Of a stretch of 38,061 nucleotides of DNA, positions 1 through 7,075 are shown in pieces; position 1 is the stretch's first letter; each line of letters begins with the position of its first letter. This DNA comes from an uncultured Actinomycetes bacterium. GTDB taxonomy: Bacteria; Actinomycetota; Actinomycetes; Mycobacteriales; Mycobacteriaceae. The notes beneath the pieces are model-generated. The model did no database searches, was not told where the DNA came from, and saw only the letters and a list, made by a program, of their open reading frames with translations. The translations under genes and the position numbers were made by a program. The stretch covers positions 1 to 38,061 of the forward strand of contig CAIRCP010000193.1 of assembly GCA_903877095.1 (NCBI GenBank). The letters are read 5' to 3'.

Positions 1-920
1 ACCTGCCACCACGCTTACCCGCATCGGAGGGCATTACCGATTCGACAGCCGCCCAGAACTCATCAGAAATCACACCCATACGTGTCACCGCGAAATCGTC
101 GCTGTTCAACACCTTTCAATTCGGGAGACACGCCCTAGTCGTCTGCGGTGCGCCGGGTTCCGGCAAGACGGCCTGGCTGACGCAGTCCGTCGGGGGACTG
201 CTAACCCACCGTGATGTGCAGCTGTTGCTGATCGACGGCAAGGCCGGCCATGACCTTGATCCGCTCGCCCCACGCGCTTACGCGTACTTGTCGGGAGATC
301 ATTCCGACCCGCTATCGGTCCTCATGGCTCTACGCGATGTTCAGTCGGTGATGCGTAGGCGTCTGGCGAATGCTCCCACGTGGTTCCGGGGTGCGCCGAA
401 CTACTGGGCGTTCGGTCCGCATGAGAACCATCCTGTAATTCTCGTGGTGATGGATGAGGCGCAAACGTACCTCGACCAGCGATCCGGACTCAGCCGCGAC
501 GAGAAGAGCCTCATTGGTGAAATCCAGTCGGTAGTAATGGATCTCGTGAAGAAAGGGCGATCGGCGGGCATCGTCATCGTGCTGGCCACACAGAAAGGCA
601 CGGTCGATGCAATTCCGTCCGCTATCCGCGATCAGTGCGGCCTCCGAGTGTGTTTCCGTGTCGCGACCCGTGAAGCCGCCGAAGCGGCGCTTGGCCAGGT
701 GCCTGCCGATGCGCCCACTCCGATCGGGCTGGATCGCGGTGTCGGAATCGCTGTTTCGCCTGAATTGGGGGTAATTCGGTTTCGTTCGCCCTTCGTTGGC
801 AACGACGCGGTAGCCCGAGACCTCGCGCATCTGGCTGGGCTGACGAAGGAGCCGACATGCGTCGACGAATCAGCGGAATTCATTCGGGCACAAGGGATCA
901 CCGAAGGTGATCCCGCGTGA
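1..920 (+). CDS. FtsK/SpoIIIE-type (Tra-like) ATPase, 5' truncated by window
   Basis: The frame is open from the first base to a TGA at 918-920, so the gene begins left of the window; about 305 residues are visible. A Walker A motif GAPGSGKT is encoded at about 147-170 and a Walker B-like VILVVMDEAQ at about 432-461. A later stretch, IVIVLATQKGTVDAIPSAIR, resembles the motor-core segment of FtsK/SpoIIIE and TraSA proteins. In actinomycete integrative elements such proteins pump double-stranded DNA between hyphae or cells; in phages they can have other roles. The next gene's GTG overlaps the stop (GTGA), which implies translational coupling. Family assignment is fairly firm; the transfer role is inferred from context. 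Confidence 0.75.
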   Translation, partial: LPPRLPASEGITDSTAAQNSSEITPIRVTAKSSLFNTFQFGRHALVVCGAPGSGKTAWLTQSVGGLLTHRDVQLLLIDGKAGHDLDPLAPRAYAYLSGDHSDPLSVLMALRDVQSVMRRRLANAPTWFRGAPNYWAFGPHENHPVILVVMDEAQTYLDQRSGLSRDEKSLIGEIQSVVMDLVKKGRSAGIVIVLATQKGTVDAIPSAIRDQCGLRVCFRVATREAAEAALGQVPADAPTPIGLDRGVGIAVSPELGVIRFRSPFVGNDAVARDLAHLAGLTKEPTCVDESAEFIRAQGITEGDPA

Positions 921-1168
921 GCCAATTGGAGGTGAGCAAGGTGGCAAAGTCGGCAAGGGGGCACGTGGTGAGCGGGCGCAACGATCAACGTTTCCTGACG
1001 ATCCAGCAGTTGGCGGAGCGGCTGACGGTCAGCGTGGGCTGCATCCGCGCATGGCGCATCAGAGGCGAAGGGCCTCCGGCAATCCGGGTCGGGACCGCGC
1101 TGCGCTGGGATGCCGCCGAAGTCGACGCCTGGATCGACGCCCGGCGCGAGTCCCGGTTAGAGGCGTAG
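917..1168 (+). CDS. Excisionase-like winged-HTH DNA-binding protein
   Basis: This 83-residue protein has the layout of AlpA/excisionase HTH_17 proteins. Residues 26-75 or so hold FLTIQQLAERLTVSVG, then a recognition-helix region with IRAWR, a G-P-P-A-I-R-V-G wing and a final DAAEVDAWIDA helix. The GTG start overlaps the stop of the upstream ATPase gene by four bases, and the integrase follows four bases after its stop. By analogy it would bind the attachment region and bias the integrase toward excision, or act as a repressor of the int module. An out-of-frame ORF over the same DNA has no recognisable domain and is a shadow. Confidence 0.75.
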   Translation: MSQLEVSKVAKSARGHVVSGRNDQRFLTIQQLAERLTVSVGCIRAWRIRGEGPPAIRVGTALRWDAAEVDAWIDARRESRLEA

Positions 1169-1172
1169 GGCG

Positions 1173-2315
1173 TTGATCGAACCGCGATCCGGGCCAGGCG
1201 GCACACGTGTCTACCGGGCCCGGGTCTACTACGGCGGCCGGTATGTCGCGTCGCGGACGTTCTCGCGCAAGCGCGACGCCCAAGAGTGGGAACGCAAGCA
1301 GGTCGAGGGGCTGAAGAGCGGCGCGTGGGCTGACCCGAAGGCCGGTGAGCGTCCGGTGCGGGACTGGTGTGACATCTGGCTCGCGGCTCAGCCTGCGAAA
1401 GCGCAAGCGACGGAGCGCAAGGTGCGCGGCGTCGTCTCACGACAGATCGCCGGTACGTTTGGCCGGCGCCCCCTTGTCTCTGTTCGCCCGTCTGAAGTCG
1501 AGGCCTGGGCCGCAGAGATCTCTCGCAAGCAGTCCCCGGCGACGGCCCGCCACTCGCTCGGCGTGCTGCGCCGTGTCTTCGATCACGCGGTCCGGGACGG
1601 CGCGATCCATCGCAACCCGGCGGTCGGTATCCGGCTGCCGAAGGTGCAGGGCAATGACCCGCGCCCGCTCACGCATGACGAACTGTGGCGGCTGGCCGAC
1701 TACCTGGGCGAGCCGCGGGATCGGCTGCTCGTGTTGGTGGCGGGCTACTGCGGCCTGCGCTGGGGCGAGCTGGCCGCGCTGCGTTGGGGCGACATTGACA
1801 TCGCGGCGAAAAGGTTGCGCGTCTGCCGCGCCTACTCGGAGGAAGCGGCCCGCGGGGTGATGTCACCGGTGAAGGACCACCAGGCCCGGACAGTGCCTAT
1901 TCCGGCCATCGTGTCGGACGAGCTGAGTACATTCGGTGCTACTGCGAAACCTGACGCTCTGGTCTTCCCCTCGTCGAGAAACACGCCACTCAGAAACCGA
2001 AACTTCCGCCGCGACGTCTTCGACGATGCCGTCGACGCGCTCGATTTGGACATCACTCCGCACAACCTGCGCGATACGGCTGCGTCGCTGGCGATTCAGG
2101 CCGGCGCGTCCGTCATCGCCGTTGCCCGTCTCCTGGGCCACGAATCGGCGGCCACAACGCTCAACCACTACGCCGGACTGTTCCCCAGTGACCTCGACGA
2201 CGTCGCCCACCGACTCGACGCCGCCGCGCGGCAGGCCATCGAGAAGCAGGCGCAATCATCCGGTGCTACCGAAGCACCGACCAAGCACCGACCAGAAGGG
2301 AGCGAAGAACCGTAG
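1173..2315 (+). CDS. int: Tyrosine site-specific integrase
   Basis: This is a phage/AICE-type tyrosine recombinase of 380 residues. An N-terminal arm-type DNA-binding region (about 1-50) precedes a SAM-like core-binding domain (about 60-150) and a catalytic domain. Visible catalytic residues are R196 (in GLRWGEL), H297 and R300 (HNLRDTAAS), H323 (LLGHESAATT) and nucleophile Y333 (LNHYAGLF). The track start is TTG at 1173, four bases after the HTH stop, consistent with a coupled xis-int unit. The product should recombine the element with the tRNA-Arg gene just downstream. The full catalytic set suggests an active enzyme. Confidence 0.93.
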   Translation: MIEPRSGPGGTRVYRARVYYGGRYVASRTFSRKRDAQEWERKQVEGLKSGAWADPKAGERPVRDWCDIWLAAQPAKAQATERKVRGVVSRQIAGTFGRRPLVSVRPSEVEAWAAEISRKQSPATARHSLGVLRRVFDHAVRDGAIHRNPAVGIRLPKVQGNDPRPLTHDELWRLADYLGEPRDRLLVLVAGYCGLRWGELAALRWGDIDIAAKRLRVCRAYSEEAARGVMSPVKDHQARTVPIPAIVSDELSTFGATAKPDALVFPSSRNTPLRNRNFRRDVFDDAVDALDLDITPHNLRDTAASLAIQAGASVIAVARLLGHESAATTLNHYAGLFPSDLDDVAHRLDAAARQAIEKQAQSSGATEAPTKHRPEGSEEP

Positions 2316-2340
2316 GGCAATCGCCCGGAAAACGGTTTTG
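2308..2340 (+). terminator. Hairpin after int, probable terminator
   Basis: AACCGT (2308-2313) pairs with ACGGTT (2332-2337), and GGGC (2315-2318) pairs with GCCC (2323-2326) inside it; a short T run follows. The structure begins at the int stop codon (TAG 2313-2315). It would end int transcription before the oppositely oriented tRNA gene. An integrase arm-binding site in the attachment region is an alternative reading. Confidence 0.5.
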
Positions 2341-2358
2341 ATCTGCGGAAACAAAGGG

Positions 2359-2431
2359 TGCCCCCGGCAGGATTCGAACCTGCGACACCGGCTTTAGGAG
2401 AGCCGTGCTCTATCCCCTGAGCTACGAGGGC
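2359..2431 (-). tRNA. tRNA-Arg (anticodon CCT)
   Basis: On the minus strand a complete 73-nt cloverleaf can be folded. The 7-bp acceptor stem GCCCTCG/CGGGGGC has one G-U pair, the discriminator is A, and the D arm contains GCTC/GAGC. The anticodon stem CGGCT/AGCCG closes loop CTCCTAA (anticodon CCT). The T arm is GCAGG/CCTGC with loop TTCGAAT. CCA is not encoded. The 3' end faces the integrase gene, which makes it the likely attB-derived attachment site of the element to the left. Confidence 0.96.
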
Positions 2432-2544
2432 GGCCGGCTGGCAAGCTTACCCGTTGCCACTCGGCGGCCCGCGTCATCTGGCTGGGCAGTCCGGCTCGGC
2501 GCACAGCGCCAGCGTCGGCGCAGGCACACACCGGAGAGGGGATA

Positions 2545-2904
2545 TTGTCGGCAACCATGCGGAAATGGGCGCTGCTGGCCGGCGCGATCGCGACCGAGGT
2601 CTTGGCGACCATGTCGTTGCGCGCCCTGCAGGACAATCGCCTGTGGCTCATCGCGGTTGTCGTGGGGTACTCGACGTCGCTCTACCTGCTGACCAAGGTC
2701 TGGCAGGCCGGCGTGCCGGTCGGCGTCGCTTACGGAATCTGGGGTGCGGCGGGAACGGCGGTCACCGCCGTGCTGGGCACCGACATCTTCGACGAGCCGC
2801 TCACGGTGGCCATCGTCATCGGGATCGCCCTCATCATCGCTGGGGTTCTGACGGTCGAGTTGGGCTCGCACCCGGCGCCGGCGTCCTCGGAGTCCCGATC
2901 ATGA
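2545..2904 (+). CDS. SMR-family transporter subunit A
   Basis: A 119-residue four-helix small multidrug resistance (EmrE/DUF486-like) protein. The essential membrane glutamate lies in helix 1 at about E18 (AIATEVLATMSLRAL); helix 3 has the signature VGVAYGIWGAAGTA and helix 4 ends IALIIAGVLTVE. The family exchanges protons for cationic drugs or guanidinium. The TTG start at 2545 lies eight bases after GGAG (2533-2536); ATG at 2557 is the alternative. The downstream SMR gene overlaps by ATGA, so the two are probably a heterodimeric pair as in EbrAB or YkkCD. Substrate cannot be read from the sequence. Confidence 0.85.
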   Translation: MSATMRKWALLAGAIATEVLATMSLRALQDNRLWLIAVVVGYSTSLYLLTKVWQAGVPVGVAYGIWGAAGTAVTAVLGTDIFDEPLTVAIVIGIALIIAGVLTVELGSHPAPASSESRS

Positions 2905-3227
2905 TGTGGCTGACCCTGGCCGGCGGCATCGTCCTGGAGGTGTTTGCCACCCTCTGCATGCGAGCATCGGACGGATTCCGGAAACGGAAGTGGCTCGCCC
3001 CAGTGATCCTCGGCTATGTCGCATCGTTCTGGCTCGTGTACCGGACGCTGGCGCTCGGCATGCCGGTGGGCGTTGCATACGGCATCTGGTCCGCGTGCGG
3101 GGTGGCCCTCGTTGCGCTGCTGGCAAAGGTTCTGTTCAACGAACCACTGACGCCGGTGATGATCCTCGGCATCGCCCTCATCATTGCCGGAGTTCTCACC
3201 ATCGACTTGACCGGCTCGGCCGGCTGA
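2901..3227 (+). CDS. SMR-family transporter subunit B
   Basis: A 108-residue second SMR protein that starts at ATG 2901 inside the stop of subunit A. It has helix-1 glutamate E13 (GGIVLEVFATLCMRA), the helix-3 motif VGVAYGIWSACGVA and helix 4 IALIIAGVLTIDL. The two paralogues differ mainly in loop charge: this one has an RKRK-type positive loop after helix 1. That fits an antiparallel heterodimer in which each subunit has a fixed topology. The cargo is unknown; multidrug or quaternary ammonium export is the family default. Confidence 0.85.
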   Translation: MMWLTLAGGIVLEVFATLCMRASDGFRKRKWLAPVILGYVASFWLVYRTLALGMPVGVAYGIWSACGVALVALLAKVLFNEPLTPVMILGIALIIAGVLTIDLTGSAG

Positions 3228-3238
3228 CCGATCCCGGC

Positions 3239-3272
3239 GGAGCCGTTCTGCCGCAGGAGCCGTTTTGCCGAA
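3239..3272. repeat. Two 17-bp direct repeats between SMR pair and rskA
   Basis: Copies at 3239-3255 and 3256-3272 share GGAGCCGTT-T-TGCCG with three differences. They fill most of the 47-bp gap between two convergent genes and end next to the rskA stop codon. They may be a remnant of local tandem duplication or part of a bidirectional terminator. Confidence 0.6.
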
Positions 3273-3274
3273 AG

Positions 3275-4054
3275 CTAAGTGAGCGGCAACTCCGCAATCA
3301 CCGCGCCGGTGGGCTTGGTAGACCCGGTCCCCGGCTCGACGGTGAACGCCAGTTTCGTTGAGCTGCCGATGTTTTCGATCACCGCGGTGGTCGACGGCGA
3401 TACCGCCTTGGCATCCATCGTCCCGGCCAGCGATTCGCCTTCGGGGCTCACCAGCCACATCTGGTAGACGGTGCCCGGTTTGGGTGGCGGCACGTCGTTC
3501 ATCACCAGCACCCCGGCGTTGCGGTCACGGGAGAACACCACGGTCGCCTTGCCGCCGGCCGGGATCGCTCCGGAGACGGTGTGCACGTCGGACGCGGCGA
3601 ACACCTGCTGAGCGGTGGACTGTGGCGCCGGCGCCGAGGGCCGCAGCGACATCCCGACGCCGACGGACGCCAGGCCGACGGCCAGGGCCGCGGCGGCCGA
3701 CAGCAGTATCGTGCGCGCTCGACCGCCGGAACGCCGGTCGGGATCCCCGGGTCGCTGCGCTCCTGCCCGCCGATTCGGCAGCGTTCGGACATTGTCCCGC
3801 GGCCGGTCCTGGGCCACCGCGGAGAGCAGTTGATCACGAAGATGCGCCGGCGGTTGCCGGACATCGGCGGACGAGACGATCGCCATCGTCTCGCGCACCG
3901 CCCGGACCTCGTCGTAGAAGGCGTCGGCGACGGTCAACCCGGCCGAGGCCAGCCGGCTCTCGATCTCGTCGCGTTCGACGTCGGAGACCGCATCGAGGGC
4001 ATACGGGACGGCCAGATCGAGCAGGTCGCCCTCGCGTTCGTAGGTCTGAGTCAT
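3275..4054 (-). CDS. rskA: Anti-sigma-K factor RskA
   Basis: A 259-residue single-pass anti-sigma factor. The cytoplasmic sigma-binding region covers residues 1-85 (including LLDLAVPYALDAVSDVERDE and FYDEVRAVRETMA). A low-complexity Arg/Pro/Asp linker follows (about 85-113), then one membrane helix (about 115-137, TILLSAAAALAVGLASVG). The extracytoplasmic RskA domain contains VVFSRDRNAGVLVMNDV, PKPGTVYQMWLVSPEG and LAFTVEPGTGSTKPTGAVIAEL. ATG at 4054 gives a natural N-terminus and an 11-bp gap to sigK; an in-frame GTG at 4075 would overlap sigK. RskA sequesters SigK until it is proteolysed. The linker is longer than I recall for M. tuberculosis RskA and holds a copy of a dispersed GC-rich repeat (3746-3772). 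Confidence 0.92.
   Translation of the reverse strand: MTQTYEREGDLLDLAVPYALDAVSDVERDEIESRLASAGLTVADAFYDEVRAVRETMAIVSSADVRQPPAHLRDQLLSAVAQDRPRDNVRTLPNRRAGAQRPGDPDRRSGGRARTILLSAAAALAVGLASVGVGMSLRPSAPAPQSTAQQVFAASDVHTVSGAIPAGGKATVVFSRDRNAGVLVMNDVPPPKPGTVYQMWLVSPEGESLAGTMDAKAVSPSTTAVIENIGSSTKLAFTVEPGTGSTKPTGAVIAELPLT
3746..3772 (+). repeat. Dispersed GC-rich repeat inside rskA
   Basis: The plus strand reads GGTCGCTGCGCTCCTGCCCG within this interval. It encodes part of the RskA linker on the other strand (about residues 95-103), a region with no conserved structure. It shares about 20 of 27 positions or more with copies in cobF and upstream of sucC. Confidence 0.5.
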
Positions 4055-4064
4055 CGCCGCAACC

Positions 4065-4613
4065 TCACCGCACACCCAGACAGTTGCGCAGGCCCCGAAG
4101 CCCGTCGCGCATCCGTGACTTGACCGTCGCCAGATTCGCCGAAAGCTTCTCGGAGACCTGCACGTACGTCATCCCCTGGTAGTAGGCGAGTTCGATGCAC
4201 TCGCGCTGAATGTCGGTCAGGCCCTCCAGGCAGGCGGCCACCCGGCGCCGGTCCTCGCCGGCGAGCACTGAATCGGTGACGTGGTCGGTCTCGCGTTCCA
4301 CCGTCGACGCGCCATAGCGTGAATCCCGTTGCGTGGCAGCCTGTTCGGAGCGCACCCGGTCCACCGCACGGCGGTGCGCCAGGGTCAGTAGCCAGGCCAG
4401 CGCGCTGCCCGAGGCCGAGTCGTAGCTTTCCGCGGTCCGCCACACCTGCAGGTAGACGTCCTGGGTGGTCTCTTCGCTGTACCCGCGGTCACGCAGGACG
4501 CGGCACACCATGCCGTACACCCGTGCGCTGGTCGCGTCGTACAACTGCGCGAACGCCTCGGAATCGTGGTGGGCCACTCTGCGCAGCAGCGCATCGAGGT
4601 CCGCGGTCGTCAT
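4065..4613 (-). CDS. sigK: ECF sigma factor SigK
   Basis: A 182-residue ECF sigma factor. Region 2 lies at about 10-80 (FAQLYDATSARVYGMVCRVL, GYSEETTQDVYLQVW, LLTLAHRRAVDRVR). Region 4 lies at about 125-178 (LTDIQRECIELAYYQGMTYVQVSEKL, then LATVKSRMRDGLRGLRNCL). The match to mycobacterial SigK is close along the whole length. ATG 4613 follows a purine-rich GGAGCGGGGG site. In M. tuberculosis SigK with RskA controls the secreted antigens MPT70 and MPT83; those genes are not in this window. Here it sits between DUF1365 and rskA in one direction. Confidence 0.94.
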   Translation of the reverse strand: MTTADLDALLRRVAHHDSEAFAQLYDATSARVYGMVCRVLRDRGYSEETTQDVYLQVWRTAESYDSASGSALAWLLTLAHRRAVDRVRSEQAATQRDSRYGASTVERETDHVTDSVLAGEDRRRVAACLEGLTDIQRECIELAYYQGMTYVQVSEKLSANLATVKSRMRDGLRGLRNCLGVR

Positions 4614-4678
4614 CCGCCCCCGCTCCTTGCCGTCGGTGCCATCGGAGCGAAGCCTAACCGGAAGGTCAAGGAGTTGGG

Positions 4679-5557
4679 TCACGATGTGGCCCAGGAGGGG
4701 CTGTTCGCCCCCCACCCGGATGACGCGGACCGCACGCTCGTGCGGGTGGTCTTGTCGGTCTGCGGCGCGACGGACCGGCGGGTCGCGGGATGACCCGCCA
4801 CGCGCAGCACGAGGTGCTGGAACAGCATGCTCATCCGGGCCATCTGCGGCGCGAGCGGATGAGTGAGTTGCAGCAGCAGCACCTGGGCGACCGACGCGCG
4901 GCGCCGCGCACCCCGCCATGTCGCCACCAGGGCGGCGTGGTTGTCGCGATGTAGCGAGATGGTGAGGTCCAGATTCTCGTCCGGCTTGGGCACCCATACC
5001 AGGAAGTAGCCGTCGGCGGAAGCAAACGGAGCGTCGCGCAGTTCCTCGGACACCGCGACCGGGCCGTCCTCGGCGGCCGGCAGCAGGTAGGCCTTGCGGT
5101 TGCCGCGGAAGTCCTGCACCTCGGCGACGACGCAGCGCACCACCCCAGCCGAGTCGTGGCACCAGAACAGGCTCAGCGGGCTGTAGGAGCGTCCCAGAAC
5201 CTGGGGCATGAGCAGGGCGGTCACCCGACCGCCGGGGATGAAGACGCCGTGACGCGCCAGGACCGCGTCCACCCGCTGACGCAGGGTTGCCTCGGCGGGG
5301 CCGTCGAAGTGGTCGGTCGCCTCGAATCGCGCGAACGGCCGGGCCCACCAGGGCAGCCGGGGAAGTTCGTCGACGTCGACGTACCAGCTGTAGCTGCGGT
5401 GTTCGGCGTAGTGCTGGACCGGAGACCGGTGCAGATGAGTCACCAGAGTCGGGTACAGGGCCGGCGTCACCGTGGCGGTGGCAGTCTGTGCGGTTTCCAC
5501 GGGTGCAATTCGGATCAGCCCCCGCCCCGGATGGGTGTGTGATGCAGATCTCTCCAC
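4679..5557 (-). CDS. DUF1365 protein of the sigK locus
   Basis: Up to 292 residues with a DUF1365 core: YAEHRSYSWYVDVDELPRLP, FDGPAEATLRQRVDAVLARH, GRVTALLMPQVLGRSYSPLS and LFWCHDSAGVVRCVVAEVQD. It corresponds to Rv0448c, which lies upstream of sigK in M. tuberculosis together with a cyclopropane-synthase-like gene and an oxidoreductase. The biochemical function of DUF1365 is unknown; its association with lipid-modifying genes suggests a role in unusual fatty acid synthesis. Possible starts are GTG 5557, 5500 and 5470; the last (MTPALYPTLV) best matches family N-termini and would give 263 residues. The C-terminal 30 or so residues are polar and look like a non-conserved tail. Confidence 0.82.
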   Translation of the reverse strand: MERSASHTHPGRGLIRIAPVETAQTATATVTPALYPTLVTHLHRSPVQHYAEHRSYSWYVDVDELPRLPWWARPFARFEATDHFDGPAEATLRQRVDAVLARHGVFIPGGRVTALLMPQVLGRSYSPLSLFWCHDSAGVVRCVVAEVQDFRGNRKAYLLPAAEDGPVAVSEELRDAPFASADGYFLVWVPKPDENLDLTISLHRDNHAALVATWRGARRRASVAQVLLLQLTHPLAPQMARMSMLFQHLVLRVAGHPATRRSVAPQTDKTTRTSVRSASSGWGANSPSWATS

Positions 5558-5622
5558 CCACTCTGCGTCCTGAGCGCGGCAGCGGCGGGAACGACGCTCT
5601 CACCGCGGAGTCGATGGGGCTT

Positions 5623-6873
5623 TTAGGCCACCGTCAGCCAGATCAGCGTCGCGTTGAGCCCGGTGATCAACGCCGCCACCGTCCAGGCCAGGACGGTGGT
5701 CAGCCGGCTGTTGACGTCGGCGCCCATGACCCCCCGGTCGGCGGTCAGCCGGGCCAGCGGAATCAGCGCGAACGGGATGCCGAAGGACAGCACCACCTGG
5801 GAGATCACCAGGGCATGGGTCGGATCCACCCCGCTGGCCAGCACCGCCAGCGCCGGCACCAGGGTGACCAGCCGACGGACCAGCAGTGGGACCGTCGAGC
5901 GCAGCAGGCCCTGCATGATCATCGACCCGGCGTAGGCGCCCACCGATGTCGACGCCAGCCCGGAGGCCAGCAACCCGACCGCGAAGAACAGCGCCACGCC
6001 CGGCCCGAGGGCCTCGCCGACCGCCGCGTGGGCGCCTTCGATGGTGTCGGTGCCGTCCCGACCGCGCAGATTGGTCGCGGCCACCAGCAGCAGCGCCAGG
6101 TTCACCGTGCCGGCCACCAGCATCGCCAGTCCGACGTCCCAGCGGGTGGCGCGCAGCAGTCGGGTGCGGTCGGCGCCGGCGTCGGGGTGGCCGTGCCGGT
6201 CGCGGGCCAGTCCGGAGTGCAGATAGACCGCGTGCGGCATCACCGTCGCCCCCAGCATGGCGGTGGCCAGCAGCACGCTGCCCGCGCCGTCGAACCGGGG
6301 GATCAGTCCGCCGGCCACCTCGCCGGGCGGCGGCGGGTTGACCACCAGGCTGGCCAGGAATCCGATCGTGACGATCAGCAGCAGTCCGGTGATCATCCGC
6401 TCGAACGTCCGCTGGCCGCGCCGGTCGCCGATGGTCAGCAACACCAGTGACGCCGCGCCGGTGATCACCCCGCCCAGCACCAGGGGCAGTCCGAAGAGCA
6501 GGCGCAAGGCGATGGCGCCGCCGATGATCTCGGCGACGTCGGTGGCGATGGCGACCAGTTCGGCCTGCGCCCAGTAGGCGATCCGGGTGCGCGTGCTGGT
6601 GCGGTCGCGCACCGCCTCGGGCAGCGTGGAACCGGTGACCAGGCCGAGTTTGGCGCTGAGGTACTGCAGTAGTCCGGCCATCACGTTGGCGACGACGATC
6701 ACCCACACCAGCAGGAAGCCGTACTTGGCGCCGGCGCTGACGTTGGCGGCGATGTTGCCGGGGTCGACGTAGGCGACGGCCGCGACGAACGCGGGGCCGA
6801 GCAGCGACCAGCGGAGGGTCAGAATCCGAGCCAGAATCCGCCGCCGCCCAGTCCGATAACCGGTGTGCCCCAA
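5623..6873 (-). CDS. mntH: Nramp divalent metal (Mn2+) transporter MntH
   Basis: An Nramp-family H+-coupled divalent metal importer in the inner membrane. The helix-1 metal motif is AYVDPGNIAANVSAGAKYGF and the helix-6 motif is GATVMPHAVYLHSGLARDR; about eleven hydrophobic segments follow one another to the C-terminus. It matches mycobacterial MntH (Rv0924c) along its length. The start is unclear. The frame is open up to ATG 7071, but that would run through the small secreted gene at 6819-7052. TTG 6873 is the nearest conventional start; CTG codons next to the stop of the small gene are also possible. Any of these overlaps or abuts the upstream gene, so coupled translation is likely. Confidence 0.9.
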   Translation of the reverse strand: MGHTGYRTGRRRILARILTLRWSLLGPAFVAAVAYVDPGNIAANVSAGAKYGFLLVWVIVVANVMAGLLQYLSAKLGLVTGSTLPEAVRDRTSTRTRIAYWAQAELVAIATDVAEIIGGAIALRLLFGLPLVLGGVITGAASLVLLTIGDRRGQRTFERMITGLLLIVTIGFLASLVVNPPPPGEVAGGLIPRFDGAGSVLLATAMLGATVMPHAVYLHSGLARDRHGHPDAGADRTRLLRATRWDVGLAMLVAGTVNLALLLVAATNLRGRDGTDTIEGAHAAVGEALGPGVALFFAVGLLASGLASTSVGAYAGSMIMQGLLRSTVPLLVRRLVTLVPALAVLASGVDPTHALVISQVVLSFGIPFALIPLARLTADRGVMGADVNSRLTTVLAWTVAALITGLNATLIWLTVA

Positions 6874-7052
6874 CCGAATACCCAGCCCGGACTTGGGTTG
6901 AGGAAGGCCGGGTTGGGAGTGGTGATGATCGCCGTGTGGCCCGGTGTGACACAGGTCCGGGTGGTGGGCGATGTCTCGTTGCAATCCGGCGCGGCGGCCG
7001 CGGGCGCGGCGAACAGCAGCCCCATCAGGACCGTCAGCAGCGTGCGCGCCAT
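6819..7052 (-). CDS. Small secreted two-cysteine protein
   Basis: A 77-residue protein with a clear Sec signal peptide (MARTLLTVLMGLLFAAPAAA, cleavage near APA). The mature peptide is short, begins PDCNETSPTTRTC and ends in a Gly-rich tail (GLGGGGFWLGF). ATG 7052 is preceded by GGAGG at a good distance. The gene lies in a leftward run between the Rossmann dehydrogenase and mntH. The function is not recognised. A similar plan (signal peptide, early Cys pair, Pro/Gly-rich rest) is seen in two other small proteins of this window. Confidence 0.7.
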   Translation of the reverse strand: MARTLLTVLMGLLFAAPAAAAPDCNETSPTTRTCVTPGHTAIITTPNPAFLNPSPGWVFGWGTPVIGLGGGGFWLGF

Positions 7053-7075
7053 CGCTGTCCTCCGTCGCCAATCCG

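Larger units (their letters stand above)
1..2359. mobile_element. Integrated element, right end, at tRNA-Arg
   Basis: Three genes typical of actinomycete integrative elements run rightward: an FtsK/Tra-like ATPase, an excisionase-like HTH protein and a tyrosine integrase. The integrase ends 43 bp before the 3' end of tRNA-Arg(CCT), the usual attachment position for such elements. By eye the first kilobase is less GC-rich than the chromosome to the right. The left end, a replication gene and the second attachment repeat are outside the window, so whether this is an AICE-type conjugative element or a prophage remnant cannot be decided. The FtsK-xis-int order favours an AICE-like element. Confidence 0.75.

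Noticed and set aside
2432-2544. Guanidine-type riboswitch upstream of the SMR pair
   Set aside because: The motifs of guanidine-I, -II or -III riboswitches could not be found in this 113-bp stretch.
5558-5640. Possible SigK-dependent promoter (CCATCG on the minus strand) upstream of DUF1365
   Set aside because: The -35-like CCATCG has no matching CCGAAT-type -10 at the right distance, so an autoregulatory promoter cannot be supported.
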